Assembly (NCBI RefSeq): GCF_021869535.1 | Contig: NW_026262736.1 | Coordinates: forward strand, 310,001-374,000 | Source of the DNA: Mytilus californianus | Lineage: Eukaryota; Mollusca; Bivalvia; Mytilida; Mytilidae | DNA: 64,000 nucleotides | Direction: 5' to 3' | Part shown: piece after piece, positions 52,340-64,000 of the stretch | How the letters are laid out: each line of letters opens with the position of its first letter | How positions within the stretch are numbered: position 1 is the first letter of the stretch | Notes under the pieces: model-generated | What the model was told of the DNA's origin: nothing | The model's input: the letters and a program-made list of their open reading frames with translations, nothing else | Database searches by the model: none | Position numbers and translations under genes: made by a program

Positions 52340-53290
52340 AATTGAGAATGGAAATGGGGAATGTGTCAAAGAGACAACAACCCGACCATAGAACAGACAA
52401 CAGCAGAAGGTCACCAACAGGTCTTCAATGCAGCGGGAAATTCCCGCACCCGGAGGCGTACTTCAGCTGGCCCCTAAACAAATATATATACTAGTTCAGT
52501 GATAATGAACGCCATACTAAACTCCAAATTGTACACAAGAAACTAAAATTAAAAATAATACAAGACTGACAAAGGCTAGAGGCTCCTGACTTGGGACAGG
52601 CGCAAAAATGCGGCGGGATTAAACGATGTTTATGAGATCTCAACCCTCCCCCTATACCTCTAGCCAATGTAGAAAAGTAAACGCATAACAATACGCACAT
52701 TAAAATTCAGTTCAAGAGAAGTCCGAGTCTGATGTCAGAAGATGTAACCAAAGAAAATAAACAAAATGACAATAATACATAAATAACAGCAGACTACTAG
52801 CAGTTAACTGACATGCCAGCTCCAGACTTCAATTAAACTGATTGAAAGATTATGTCTTCATCATATGAATATCAGGCACAATCCTTCCCGTTAGGGGTTA
52901 AGTATCATACCATCATAACATATATGAGAGGAACATAACCCGTGTCATGCCAACAACTGGTTTTTAAATAAATGTGTTTAGTGCCGATGCAAAGACCCTA
53001 TAAGTGAATCAATATTAACGCCAAAATATGCAATCTTTAATGACCTGACAACAGTATCGTAACTATATCATTTCTTAATAAGTCTATTTAAAGGTTTTGT
53101 TAGCTTCAGAGGTGAATACTGACATTTTTGTGCTTTATAAAGAATATTTCCATAAAAAATTGGATGTGAAATACCTGAACGTATAAGAAGTCTGCATGTT
53201 GAGCTATATTTACGAATGATGTCCTTATACCGATGATAAAATTTAGTAAATGTTTTGACTAGTTTGTGATATCGAAAATTAATTAGTCTT
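52340..53290 (-). mobile_element. LINE 3' end with broken C-terminal coding region
   Basis: On the minus strand, 53290-52975 reads as RYHKLVKTFTKFYHRYKDII, then SGISHPIFYGNILYKAQ and a YDTVVRSLKIAYFG segment with one in-frame stop. I know this run as a C-terminal part of reverse-transcriptase-type proteins in mussels. After a stop, about 600 bases of 3' untranslated sequence end in gttgtctctttgacacattc, the same tail family as at 46076 and 55865. 5' truncated. Confidence 0.55.
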
Positions 53291-54042
53291 TTTATGGATT
53301 TTCATGCTATTTAGAATTGAAAAAGCATGCATAGTACGAATTCATATGATCTGACCATACTTTGTCCATTGCCCTTATTCCAATTATATACAAGAAACAC
53401 TGTACATACTCCAAATTATATTAACACATTATTGGTTTCTGGAGGATAACAGGTTTGCTTTGACCAGATGTTTTAAAATTTTACCACAATGTACATTTTT
53501 AAATTGTAGTTAACATTTCTAGAGAAGATTTATGGCGTATCCCGCATTGTATTTTCCACTCAAAGTCTAGAAGTTGTTGGCGATGAAAGGCTAAAAAACG
53601 AGTGTCTTTAAATACATATCTTCACGGCAAATTAATAATGTAAGTAATATTGATAGAAAAAAGCAACTGAAAATGGCTATTAATCAAGTATTTGATGTAG
53701 ATTATTGGGAATTCGACCCCCGTTTGCAGATGAAATACTATTGGCATTTGGACAGGATTTTGAACTGCACTAATGAAAGAGCCTTATTTATCATAGACTT
53801 TGTAGAAAAGTATATATATATATGATCATGATGCCTTTATTTTTTATCGATCATATGAAAATCATAAACCAATGTATATTTCCTGTCTTTTTATGAGTTT
53901 AAGACATGCATTTGGACAACGCGGCGATTTAGAACCAATGCCAAGAAATGATGAGAAAGCAGAATGTGACGATTTATTCCAGCATTTACTTATATGGTTT
54001 GATGGGAGTATTTGATGGTCTTCAATTTACATAAGAACAATA
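53291..54042. other. Intergenic; one short coding-like piece
   Basis: At 53672-53823 an open frame starts MAINQVFDVDYWEFDPRLQM and stops after about 50 codons. It may belong with the remnant at 54043-54474. Nothing else seen. Confidence 0.3.
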
Positions 54043-54474
54043 ATGTCAGAAATCAGAGAATTTGAACAGCCTCTCCCTCTTTTAAACCTTCCAGAACTCA
54101 CTGAAACTAATGTACATTTAAATAACAAAGTGGCTTTAGATATTTCTGGTTTCATTAAATCAAAAGGAATTCCACAGGACAAAATGTGTAAACGGTTCTG
54201 TCAAATTTCCTAAACAGTAATTTCAACCAAAGTTTTTCGCTTAAAAACTCTTGTGAGTAAAAAGAGAGGAGATAAAAAAACAGAACTACTGAAGGAATTA
54301 TTTAAAATTGACTTTTCCGAAAAACCTGCAGAAAATTTATCCATGAAAGGAAAACATGAACATAATATAGAGGAACATGAAAAAGAAATGAAAAATATTA
54401 AGAAAACAAATCAAAACTTAGAATTTAGAGTATACAAACAAAGCAGCACTATAAAGACATTGAGATACAATTAA
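54043..54474 (+). pseudogene. Broken coiled-coil gene remnant
   Basis: Open from ATGTCAGAAATCAGAG for about 57 codons (EIREFEQPLPLLNLPELTET, then VALDISGFIKSKGIPQDKM), a stop near 54211, then in the frame of 54253-54474 a Lys/Glu-rich helix (GDKKTELLKELFKIDF and on). More helical, coding-like sequence continues to about 54780 in other frames. Likely a decayed gene or transposon ORF. Not recognised. Confidence 0.35.
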
Positions 54475-55864
54475 AAAATGTTGAAACTACAAAAGGGCAG
54501 CTTATGTTGTGAAGCACAAATCATAAAAAATTACAAGAGACTGATAATTTAAAAAAAGAGAAATCAGCCAAATTTGCAAAATTAGAAATAGATTTCACTT
54601 CCATTCATACAAATTACAACAATATTTCGAAACAGGAAAATGTGAAAATTGCAACAATTGATAGATTAAAATCTGAATTGAATGAGTCGCAACAAACAGT
54701 TGACTATTTCCACGCTTTGTTACAGGATAGTAAGGACATAGATATTTTCGATGAGAAGTCGAGAGCATATACTCCGGAGTATAGGAATGTAGTATGAATG
54801 TGTCAGGATATAATGTAGCAACAGAAAATGTACATTCTGTTATAAATGAGAGTCCTAAGTTAGCAGGGAAAAGTTTAGCACAAACTCCAACTCGGAAGAC
54901 TATTGACAACATTGTCACAGAAAAAATAGTTGTTAGTAACATTCAGGTAGGGCGAGAACTAGAGAAAACGAGCGTGACAATGAGCTCTGTCATCGCCGGT
55001 AGCAACTCCATCCTCACGGACTGTGTGAGCTCAGCTCCTAGGTATGTGAGCACTACCTCCTGGTTCTCCAGATAAAAAAGATCCCTTGCTTGAGCCACCG
55101 CGCTCGCAACTGATGTGCAAGTTATCAACTTCTTGGTGTTCTGGAATACCAGAACTACCAAAGATTCCCGGGAGGTGTGTGTTGCCACTGCCACTGGCTC
55201 CTCAACTGGTTGGGTGACCCTCCCCACAGATTTCCTCTCTTCCTCCTAGGGGGGCTGGCTGTACCTCTGGTGTACTTGGCTGTACAGCAACAATAGTGCA
55301 AGATTCTGCATTCTTGAATGACAACTGGGCTATTTACCGGATTAAGTGAATATGCACTTAGTTGTTTCCATTTCAAAGCTGGGCATACTGCTCTTGTGTT
55401 GGTTTTTTTTTTTTTTTTTTTTCTTCACATTTGTCTCCATCCTCCTGAGAACTTTTCCTTTGTGTTGGTGTTTTTTGTTGTTTCTTCACATATGTCTCCA
55501 TCATCCTGAGAACTTCTTTTAATAAAAATAAAAGCGTAGCGAAGAGAAGACTGGAAAAGTTTTCAATAGTATGCACTATGCAATTGAACAGCTTCATCAG
55601 CGCATGATACGCCCGTCGTTTTTAAATATAATAAAGTTCAATAACATCTCAATGAACTCATGACATACTGAATGGAGGTTACCTTAATCGATATCAACTG
55701 AGTCAAAAAGAGTTTCATTAACATTTTTTCTTCACAAATGACAGTCAAGGTCAAATGAACTATGCTTAGTAAACAGGCGCATTGCAGTTATAATGTACTC
55801 AAAATATAATTGCCCTATTGCTGCAATATTACTTGAGAAACCGATACCATTTCACGTTACAAAT
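54475..55864. other. Intergenic with a less AT-rich block
   Basis: The block 54950-55260 is richer in G+C than its surroundings and open on both strands (94 codons on minus, 54943-55227, hydrophobic with VVLVFQNTKKLITCTSV). It might be an exon; no motif recognised. At 55425-55515 a ~46-base stretch (cacatttgtctccatc...gagaactt) is repeated twice beside a long T run. Confidence 0.3.
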
Positions 55865-56020
55865 GTTTTACATTGGTAGTTTTTGGGCCTTTCATTAGTT
55901 GACTATGAGGTAGGGGCTATGCTTATTGTTGAAGGCCGTACGGTAGTTGTTAATTTCTGTGTCATTAAGTCTCTTTAGGAGAGTTGTCCCTTTGGCAATC
56001 ATACCACATTTTCTTTTTTA
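55865..56020 (+). mobile_element. Mussel LINE 3'-tail fragment
   Basis: Reads gggcctttcattagttgact, then gttgaaggccgtacggtagt and gagttgtccctttggcaatc, ending atcataccacattttc. Same tail family as 46076-46240, in opposite orientation. Confidence 0.65.
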
Positions 56021-57030
56021 TATTAACAATGATAATTTAACTTTAAGTTAACTGCTCGAATTTACCTGTACTAAGTGCATATCTATCACTCTTGATGATG
56101 TCTAATTCAACATAATGTAAAAAAAAACCATATTTGGCTGTGTGACCGGATGAACAGCAAGCTTTAATGGTCTTCCTGAATCTTTAACTTCACCAAATAG
56201 TTCCTGCTGTTTTAGGCAGTTTGCATATAATGATATGTGCACAGTGAAAAAAAACTGAACTCCAGCATGTTTTATAATGTTTAATGCCTTACATGATTTC
56301 TGACTGAAAATAAAATGGCACCAGCTTAAAACTAAATTTCCAAACACATGGCATTGATTTGTTATTTTCGTAGTTGAAATCTTTGATTTTTGGCTGGTCC
56401 AATTTCTGCCGTTTTATCTGTCTATTGTTTGAGGGGAAACTTTTTGTCGGTCTTCGTGTTCTTCCCTACTGAAAGGGTTCACGCGTTAATGGCCTCCCGC
56501 TTTCAGTGGGTGCAATCACAGATTGCTTTGACAATATTGATGGCACCGTCTAAACCCATTTTTCAACACGCTTGACTTTTGAGTTGAAAATGAAATAAAC
56601 GACCTTCAGTGCTTCTCAGGTCACGTGACTTCTTTTACTTTTGATATAAACAAACACTGAAAATTAAATTTAGATTTTAATGATTAACACTACTACCGCT
56701 GCTTTGAAATCTTTTTTTGACAATATCAATTAAAACTTGTTTAAAAATCATATGCTTTGTAACATATTTTTCTCGTAAAGTGCCTTAATATCACTGCGTG
56801 GAATGGCCTGCAGGAAATGAGGGATCTGTATCAATAAAGTGTGTTGAGGTTGTCATACACTGTGCGAAGATTAGTTTTTGTTAAATTATTTAATCACTTA
56901 TTAAGCATCCGGAATGACATTGTCGTCCCGACCAAGATCGTCGTCATGTAATAGCATTACCTTTCTTTTTTTCAAATATGAGAAGGCCATAGGTCTTTAA
57001 ATTGGTGGTAAGTTCAGCTTCTAAATTCAT
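56021..57030. other. Intergenic sequence, nothing recognised
   Basis: Only short open frames (up to 81 codons on minus at 56102). No repeat identified. Confidence 0.35.
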
Positions 57031-57320
57031 ATCTTTTTTATATACCCGTTGACAAAGGCATAGGCAGTACTTTCATTCATCTCTGGATCAATTATTTCAG
57101 CAAAGAAGAGACCTTCCTCATAGTACATTTCTCCATTCTGTATATACGAGACTGTGTAGCCGATTCATTTTTTTTAACTATTGTCATTTCATCAATAATC
57201 AAGCCACCATGTTTGCCAAATTCACACATTTGCTTGTTGTTTGCTTCGTGCGTCATCCGTTTCAAGCTGTTCTCATTGAAACAAGTGGTCTCTTCTATTG
57301 AGTAACAATGATATTGGAGT
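57031..57320 (-). pseudogene. Coding-like minus-strand fragments, possibly transposase
   Basis: Two short blocks in different frames: HEANNKQMCEFGKHGGLIID followed by EMTI near 57260-57190, where the IIDEM segment resembles the first acidic block of P-element/THAP9-type transposases, and MYYEEGLFFAEIIDPEMNES near 57130-57075. Too short and broken for a firm call. Confidence 0.25.
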
Positions 57321-57887
57321 AAACCGTTCGGATGGTAAAACGCGATCCAGATTCGGTCAACTTATCGACTCAATCTTCATCTTCTGATTTGGTTAACTCT
57401 ATAAATGTTCCTTCAGAAGATTTAGGTTCTGTATCTTCTGTAGGGGACTGTTTTGATAATAGTTTGGATGTGTCTACATATTTTTCTCCTGTGGTCCATG
57501 CGTTGTTTAAAGCAGGGGGTATTTGCCTCCTTATTGCTCACTTCTACTATTTCTGTTTGTACTACTGCTTCTTGTAGCATGGACAATGTTGGATTGGTTA
57601 CTCAAGAAGCAGGAAGAGCATATACTGTACCGTCGGGAAAGACAACCCTATATTCCTTTTTGACACAACCCTATCGGTAGAACCAACATTTGTTATATTT
57701 TTTTTTCTATGATAACGCGCAAGCCCACAACTGATTCTTTGCCTAATATTTTGGCCTTTTTGTAGTTTAATGTGTGATGTTTAATGTTTCTAAGCAGATT
57801 TTAACGGTAACAAATGTGACTTATAACAGATATATGTCAGACACGATTTACAAATGGGTACAACAAAGGGCTATGTATGTTTGTGAT

Positions 57888-58811
57888 TTTTTGTCGAGCC
57901 TGCGACTTTTGTCGCAGAAAGCTCGACATAGGGATAGCGATCCGGCGGCGGCGGAGTTAGCTAACTTCTTAAAAGCTTTATATTTTAGAAGATGGAAGAC
58001 CTGGATGCTTCATACTTTGTATATGGATGCCTCATGTTTCGAAGTTTCCGTCAGTCACATGTCCAATGTCCTTGACCTCATTTTCATGGTTCAGTGACTA
58101 CTTGAAAAAAAAGTTCAGATTTTTTGTAATGTTAAATTCTCTCTTATTATAAGTAATAGGATAACTATATTTGGTATGTGCGTACCTTGCAAGGTCCTCA
58201 TGGCCGTCAGACAGTTTTCACTTGACCTCGACCTCATTTCATGGATCAGTGAACAAGGTTAAGTTTTCGTGGTCAAGTCCATATCTCAGATACTATAAGC
58301 AATAGGTCTAGTATATTCGGTGTATGGAAGGACTGTAAGGTGTACATGTCCAACTGGCAGGTGTCATCTGAACTTGACCTCATTTTCATGGTTCAGTGGT
58401 TATAGTTAAGTTTTTGTGTTTTGGTCTGTTTTTCTTATACTGTATGCAATAGGTCTACTATATTTGGTGTATGGAATGATTGTAAGGTGTACATGTCTAG
58501 CTGGCAGGTGTCATCTGACCTTGACCTCATTTTCATGGTTCAGTGGTTATAGTTAAGTTTTTGTGTTTTGGTCTGTTTTTCTTATTCTGTATGCAATAGG
58601 TCTACTATATTTGGTGTATGGAAGAATTGTTAGCTGTACATGCCTGCCTAGCATGGTTCATCTGACCTTGACCTCATTTTCATGGTTCATTGGTCAATGT
58701 TTAGTTTACTTGGTTAATGTTAAGTTTATGTGACAGTTGTAATAAAGCTTTATATTTAGGACTATCAACATAATATCAATGATTAGTAAAGAAGGCGAGA
58801 CATTTCAGCGT
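57888..58811 (+). mobile_element. Hairpin-headed mussel repeat, apparently full copy
   Basis: Head tttttgtcgagcctgcgac, body as at 49903 with about four ~165-bp units carrying ttgacctcattttcatgg, and the end aaggcgagacatttcagcg then tgtgcactcttg. About 924 bp without coding capacity. Confidence 0.75.
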
Positions 58812-59616
58812 GTGCACTCTTGTTCTATCTTCAAATCATTACTGAAGAAAACATGAAGAAAGAAAAGAAATATTCATTCATTGATCACATAACAAAAGTG
58901 AAAAAGTAACACAATGGTATTTTTTCCGAGTACCATACCTGTTACAACTTTGGTGTTTACATCAAAATCTCCTTTACCTTTTTTGCTTGGTGTTGTGTTA
59001 TGACGTTTTGAAAGTGTGATTTTCTTAACCTGAACACGTTGCTTACATTCTATGCAAAGCCACCCTCCTTACCCTCTTGGTAAAAACCCTAATGCATCTT
59101 TTAAATGAAGGAGTTAAAAACAATTTGTACATTACTCGAGGCCTTGTTAATCGTGATGTGGTGATTCTTGACTTATATTTTGGACCACATTCGCTTTGCC
59201 GTGGTTTTTAAATTTTATATTTCTTTTTTTGTGTATCTTTGTTATATATTTGTTTGTATTTGTTCTGATTGAGATTGTGACACGGTGATGATGGTTGTAT
59301 CTCTTTTTTGCAAATTTTACCTATTATGTCTATTTTGTTCGCGCATCGTTATAAAAATAATTGACTGTCATAAAAGTGTAAAAAAATCTATTCCATATTG
59401 AACATCCAACTGTATCTGTCCTAAAACCAGATTTATGTTAATAACATTACTTTGAAGTGGTCTTTCTGGTGTATATGATGGGATGACTTCTGAATATATT
59501 TCTATTTTCCTACTTGCAATGCTTTCTTCATTCTGTTTCCTCCATCCCTAACCTATTCATCTTTTCGTTTAAATGTTTTGTTAATAGTAAGACGTTGTTA
59601 TATCTCAAGACGAGCT
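58812..59616. other. Intergenic sequence, nothing recognised
   Basis: AT-rich, no open frame of note, no repeat recognised. Confidence 0.35.
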
Positions 59617-59628
59617 TCTTTTGCCTCT

Positions 59629-60052
59629 GACCCCCAAGGGTGACTGGGGAATAGAAGTATGGTCACCATTGGTCTTCCTCCGACCGGCAGTAAAACCCTT
59701 GCTAAAGTGGGGCGTCCGTTTGGCTGTGCGGGATGTACAAATTTGCAGTCACGTCCGGTCAGAATGGGGACGTTAAATCCGATGCCTCGTGTAAAGAGAG
59801 TGCCACGCTCTTTGCACGTTAAGAACCCTTGCAACAACTCTTTGAGGGGTCCGTAGGTGACCTGTTGCAAGGCTAAATTTCTGTCCCTATCAAATATACC
59901 CTCATTTCCCGTGGCAGTCTAAATTTCTCCGACCTTAATCCCGGACGCCCCCTATACAGAACCTACCTATTGTAATAATTGTAAATTTGTTCTCGTCCTG
60001 AATATGCATGAAATATTTGCCACTGGACGTTAAGCAACCAACAATCAATCAA
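59629..60052 (+). mobile_element. SINE-like element, copy 16
   Basis: Full length with a perfect 12-bp duplication tcttttgcctct (59617-59628 and 60053-60064). Confidence 0.9.
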
Positions 60053-60064
60053 TCTTTTGCCTCT

Positions 60065-63000
60065 ATACCTTATCGCATATCACTTATACACTTGTCAAAG
60101 TACTCTTCATCCACCAAATACTAATTGACCGACACTAGTAACGGGTTTTACTACTGAAACGGTCATTTTAAACTAAACAACTCTTAAATGCCTGAATTTA
60201 CCGCAAGGAAAAATGTCAAGATCTTTTTCAGTTGTTCAGTACATGTTCAGTACACTAACTTTCGCGATCGATTAAGTACCAGTCAGTACTGGTTTAGGTA
60301 ATTAAGAAAAAACCCGTAGCGTTAAATCCAGTACTGTTTAGTACATTTTAGTACACGTCAGTTCATCGATAAAATAGTTGATTGGGAGTTTTCAGTAGCA
60401 TCCAGTACCAGGTAAATCTATCAATTTTGACATAAAATTGTTTGTGCAGATTAATAAGGTTTGTCTCCCTTTATTCGAGCTTGTTTGTAATACCCTGATT
60501 TCTCAATTATATTCATGTCCTTCCGTGAACATTTGTTTGCTTTGTTCAATTGTCCAAAATAAAATATATGTGAGGGTTAAATGAGCATAAATTACAACTA
60601 AAATGAAATATATTTTTTCGGAATTGCGTACAAATTTACCTAGCTTTAACGGCTTTCGGTAAAATTCTACAACTTTTAACCTTTAAAAAATGTATACTCA
60701 ATTGATTAAATCGGACTTAACAATAAGACTTTGTTATTGTAAAAATCAATTTTAACTGTAACTATGACATGTTGTTTTATGAGATTAAAATTCATTGAAT
60801 ATCATTCAATTTGCAATGTATATTTGTTCATGTTTTAATATCAAATATACTCTATTGCAATCATAAAAATATAGCAAGTTTTCAAATGGAAAGAAATATT
60901 GATGATCGAAAATAACCTTTACATAAAAAATGTAATGTATTTTTTACTTCTTTTTGGTAAATTGTATCTATAAAGATTATGTTCCGTAATGACAGGAATT
61001 TTTATTCGAGGTCTGTAAAAATACTAGACACAAGCTTTTATTAATACTTCGTTAGTTAGCGAGTAAAAAAAATTGAAATTTATAACCGTTAAAGAATATT
61101 GTTTATACAGCATAAAACATAAAAGGCTCCTTAAGTCTCCATTCGTTGCTGCATAATGAGTCGCTAAAAAACGACGATTTTCAAATAAAATGTCAAAAAA
61201 TAGTTGTCAAATCCGTGAGTAAATACGTAAATACGTAAACCTTAGCAAGAAATACCATGAATTGTGTATTTTAGATATTCAAGATAATTGAAATAAAAAT
61301 GATCACACCCCCTCCCCCCCCGAAAAAAAAAAACAAAACAAAACATGTAAGATAGCTTTTTGTTTTTAAAATTACATGTTTAATTTGGATATTGGTTGGC
61401 TTCGTATTTTACTTGTTTTCTGGTGTTTTTCTTTTTTTTTAATGACAAATGAAAAAACGAGTCTAATATTTATAATCTTGTATTAAATAAAATTTTGACC
61501 AAAATAAAAACCCAAAATTTGTTAAAATTACTTTAATAAACGAGTATTCAATTATAATGTCCATGCCGTATCAAAAAAGCACCCGGAAAATAGCAGTTTG
61601 ATAAAGGTATTCGTATATACCCGGCAAATAATGACAAATACCAAATTCAATTATTATGTATACATGTATGTATATTATATAATCATCACAACTGTATATT
61701 ATTGCTTATGTGTATAATATCATCCAACAAATTTCCATTGTCCAGGTGACTGCGACCGATCGATAATATAAGTCCAATATGCGTGTCGTATGCAGAATGT
61801 CGTCCCTCCTCTGGTCGGTTGACAAATTAAATATGAAATGACAAGTATAAACACACAAGAGACAGATTATTCGGTCTGTACATGTCTGTATTGGTTGAAG
61901 GCATATAATTGCTGATATATTTGTCATTGAAACTCTGATTGAAATTTGTCTTATTGGCATCATACAACATCTCCTTATTTATATTTTGAAAAAAATGTCA
62001 CTGCCAGCGGTTATGTATAATAAATGATAATATTGATGAACTAATGTTTCTGTTTACGTTAAACAAAATATCAACATTAAATCTTCCACCAGACAGTCTG
62101 AAATATTTTATTATTATATAATGTACACTTTTGTTTGAAGCTTCAGTTTATTTTCTCACGTGTTGTGTTTAAATTGTTCTTTTCAGTGAAAATTAACAGT
62201 AAAAATGAATCGAATTTTTGAGGGTTTTATTTGTCAGTTATATTGATCAAGAAAACGCGCAATTTCCAAGTATGTAAAGTTTTTATTCCACGATTTTACT
62301 TTAAAATCTAAAATACTGCTCGTTACCACGACATTCAATTATTTTAACAACCCGACAAGTATGAAATTCAATGTACATTTGTAAGAATATATTGGGTATA
62401 AGTGAAAAGACAGCAACCCCACGAAAACAATATGCAGAAGACATCACAAGACCAACATACAGTCAATAACAGTAGACAGGTTTGCCCATATAGTGTATAA
62501 CAGTTGAGAATTAATTTAAGGGAAACAATGAAATATCTCTGCCATCAATGCCCATTTTATTTAAAAAAAAAAAATTCTGAACATGCATGTAATATTTGCC
62601 ACTGGACGTTAAGCAATTATCAATCGATCATTTTCATAAATGATATTATGTTTTTGAAGCTCAAAGTAAGTATATATTTATATATAGACCGTAACACGTG
62701 AAGCTGAGATACTGTGATTCTTTTTTTTTTGTGAAGATGTTTTAAAAATAATGCTTATTCAGAATCTCTATCTCAAGTTAAACATGTTCACTCAGCAAGG
62801 TCTGTGTATAATATGAATTCATTTAGGAAATAAGTGTTTAAAAAGAGTAAATTTGGTGTGGGATAATTTCAATTTTCCAAAAAAAATATGATCATCAACG
62901 TGCCGTCTATAGAGAATGCAGTCATGCAGCCATTGCCGTGAAAGTACATGCAAATCTTCCATAGGTATACATACATGTTATCATGATCTAATTTTATATA

Positions 63001-63347
63001 ATCTTCATGGAAAGCCTATGTCTAAACCTTATATGCAGTTCTTGTATAGTTTGTCTTTTTAATGGTTTTTAAAACTGACTATTTTAACCCCCTTTTTTAC
63101 ATTGTATCATTATCCTTAAAAGTACATTCGAGAAGAGAGTTGAAATAGTTTGGTAATTTGTAGAAATAAAATGTGCAAACATGTAAGGCTTGTGCATATG
63201 CATGCATTTCTTTTTTTTAGATTAAAAGTTAGAACTAAATATACACAGGTAACTTTCAACCGACTGTACCATGTAATTTAAAGCCGAGGTGGACATCCTT
63301 GATTGGGTTGGCGATTAGCTTTTTTGTTAATTTGTCTGATACGTATT
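60065..63347. other. Long AT-rich intergenic/intronic stretch
   Basis: No supported gene. Notable details are a cluster of cagtac/gtac motifs at 60236-60415, homopolymer runs at 61308-61345, and a SINE tail fragment at about 62575-62630 (atatttgccactggacgtta, then agcaattatcaatc). Confidence 0.35.
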
Positions 63348-63530
63348 AGATACAATACAAAGGTAACAAAGAAACAGGCCGGTAACAACTGTTGCCGGAT
63401 AGTTTTTCTGCACGAGTAGTCAGGTGAAGGTCCGAGGCGATAGCCGAGGACCTTGACCTGACTGCGAGTACAGAAAAACTATACGGCAGTTTGTTTCCGG
63501 CCTGTTTTTTGTAACCTTTGTTTTGTATCT
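63348..63530. mobile_element. Fold-back (inverted-repeat) element
   Basis: The left arm agatacaatacaaaggtaac and on pairs with the right arm gttacctttgttttgtatct-like sequence; pairing continues through aacaggccgg/ccggcctgtt, atagtttttctg/cagaaaaactat, gtcaggt/acctgac and aaggtccgaggc/gccgaggacctt. The near-perfect hairpin covers about 183 bases with almost no loop. No coding capacity. Confidence 0.8.
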
Positions 63531-64000
63531 GACTTGTACGACGTTTCAAGAAAGATGTAGTACATGTTGCATTTAGAAGAGGTATCAAAATTAAACAGAT
63601 TAGAAACTTAAATGGTCATATACCAGTTAATGTAAGTTACAGTTTTTCACTTCCTTTCAGCCTATAGTTTTTTCTCAAGGAATTCAAGTATCTAATAATT
63701 TCATAAAAAAGAACCATGTCAAGTAAAAGATGAATGTCGTACACATTTGAGACTTGTAAAAATGCAACTTCGTAAGTAAGTAATGTATGAAAAAGATTTC
63801 AGAGGTAAGCAAGCTAACATTTGATTTTTATTTGGGGAAAAACGGAAAAAGGGGGGTAAATAAATTTAAACTGAATAAACAGGCTTGATCCTTTTTTGTT
63901 GAAAACATGCAGGATGTGTCATTCCATTACCACATTCCGCCTTAAAAAATAATTAAAATCGTACGTTTGCTCCCAAATATATGGATTCAATATATATGAA

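Overview
The window looks like nuclear DNA of a bivalve mollusc, most likely a marine mussel (Mytilus type). That call rests on several dispersed repeats I recognise as typical of mussel genomes: a hairpin-headed repeat at 49.6-51.0 and 57.9-58.8 kb, the ~145-bp tandem repeat at 51.2 kb, and LINE 3' tails at 46.1, 52.3 and 55.9 kb. It is inference, not a database match. I see no rRNA, tRNA or CRISPR, and no secure complete host gene.

The centrepiece is a structurally complete Maverick/Polinton (an adintovirus-like, self-synthesising DNA transposon) at 12727-27958, 15232 bp long. It has ~295-bp terminal inverted repeats and a perfect 6-bp target duplication (tccgct). The unoccupied site survives in a paralogous repeat at 9296-9301. 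Left to right it carries a membrane-segment protein, a 44-codon ORF, a coiled-coil membrane protein, a large C-anchored protein, a penton-like minor capsid protein, a fibre-like coiled-coil/beta protein, the double jelly-roll major capsid protein, a small coiled-coil protein, an integrase, a protein-primed family B DNA polymerase with an OTU-like N-terminus, an 82-residue protein, four small proteins (three clearly membrane-linked) and the FtsK/HerA-type packaging ATPase. Polymerase and integrase would copy and insert the element; ATPase and capsid proteins would package it. No adenovirus-type maturation protease is visible. Almost every start codon carries the same TTAAAAATG-like leader.

At 1-4097 lies a second, decayed and scrambled Polinton of another lineage, with an F54H12.2-like capsid fragment, integrase fragment and polymerase pieces in the wrong order. 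From 4.1 to 30.1 kb the host DNA is a ~3.42-kb segment repeated in tandem, into which the intact Polinton and a 5'-truncated LINE (5115-6146) inserted. From 28.85 to 39.69 kb a 3942-bp unit is repeated about 2.75 times. A ~425-bp SINE-like element with a (CAAT)n tail occurs at least 14 times, several copies with target duplications, and its tail matches that of the LINE at 5.1 kb.

From 39.7 to 64 kb the DNA is ordinary repeat-rich, AT-rich intergenic or intronic sequence. It holds fold-back elements (39767-40020, 63348-63530), a broken DEDDh exonuclease, a LINE ORF1 remnant with zinc knuckles, more SINE copies, mussel repeats and one possible host exon (48178-48648).
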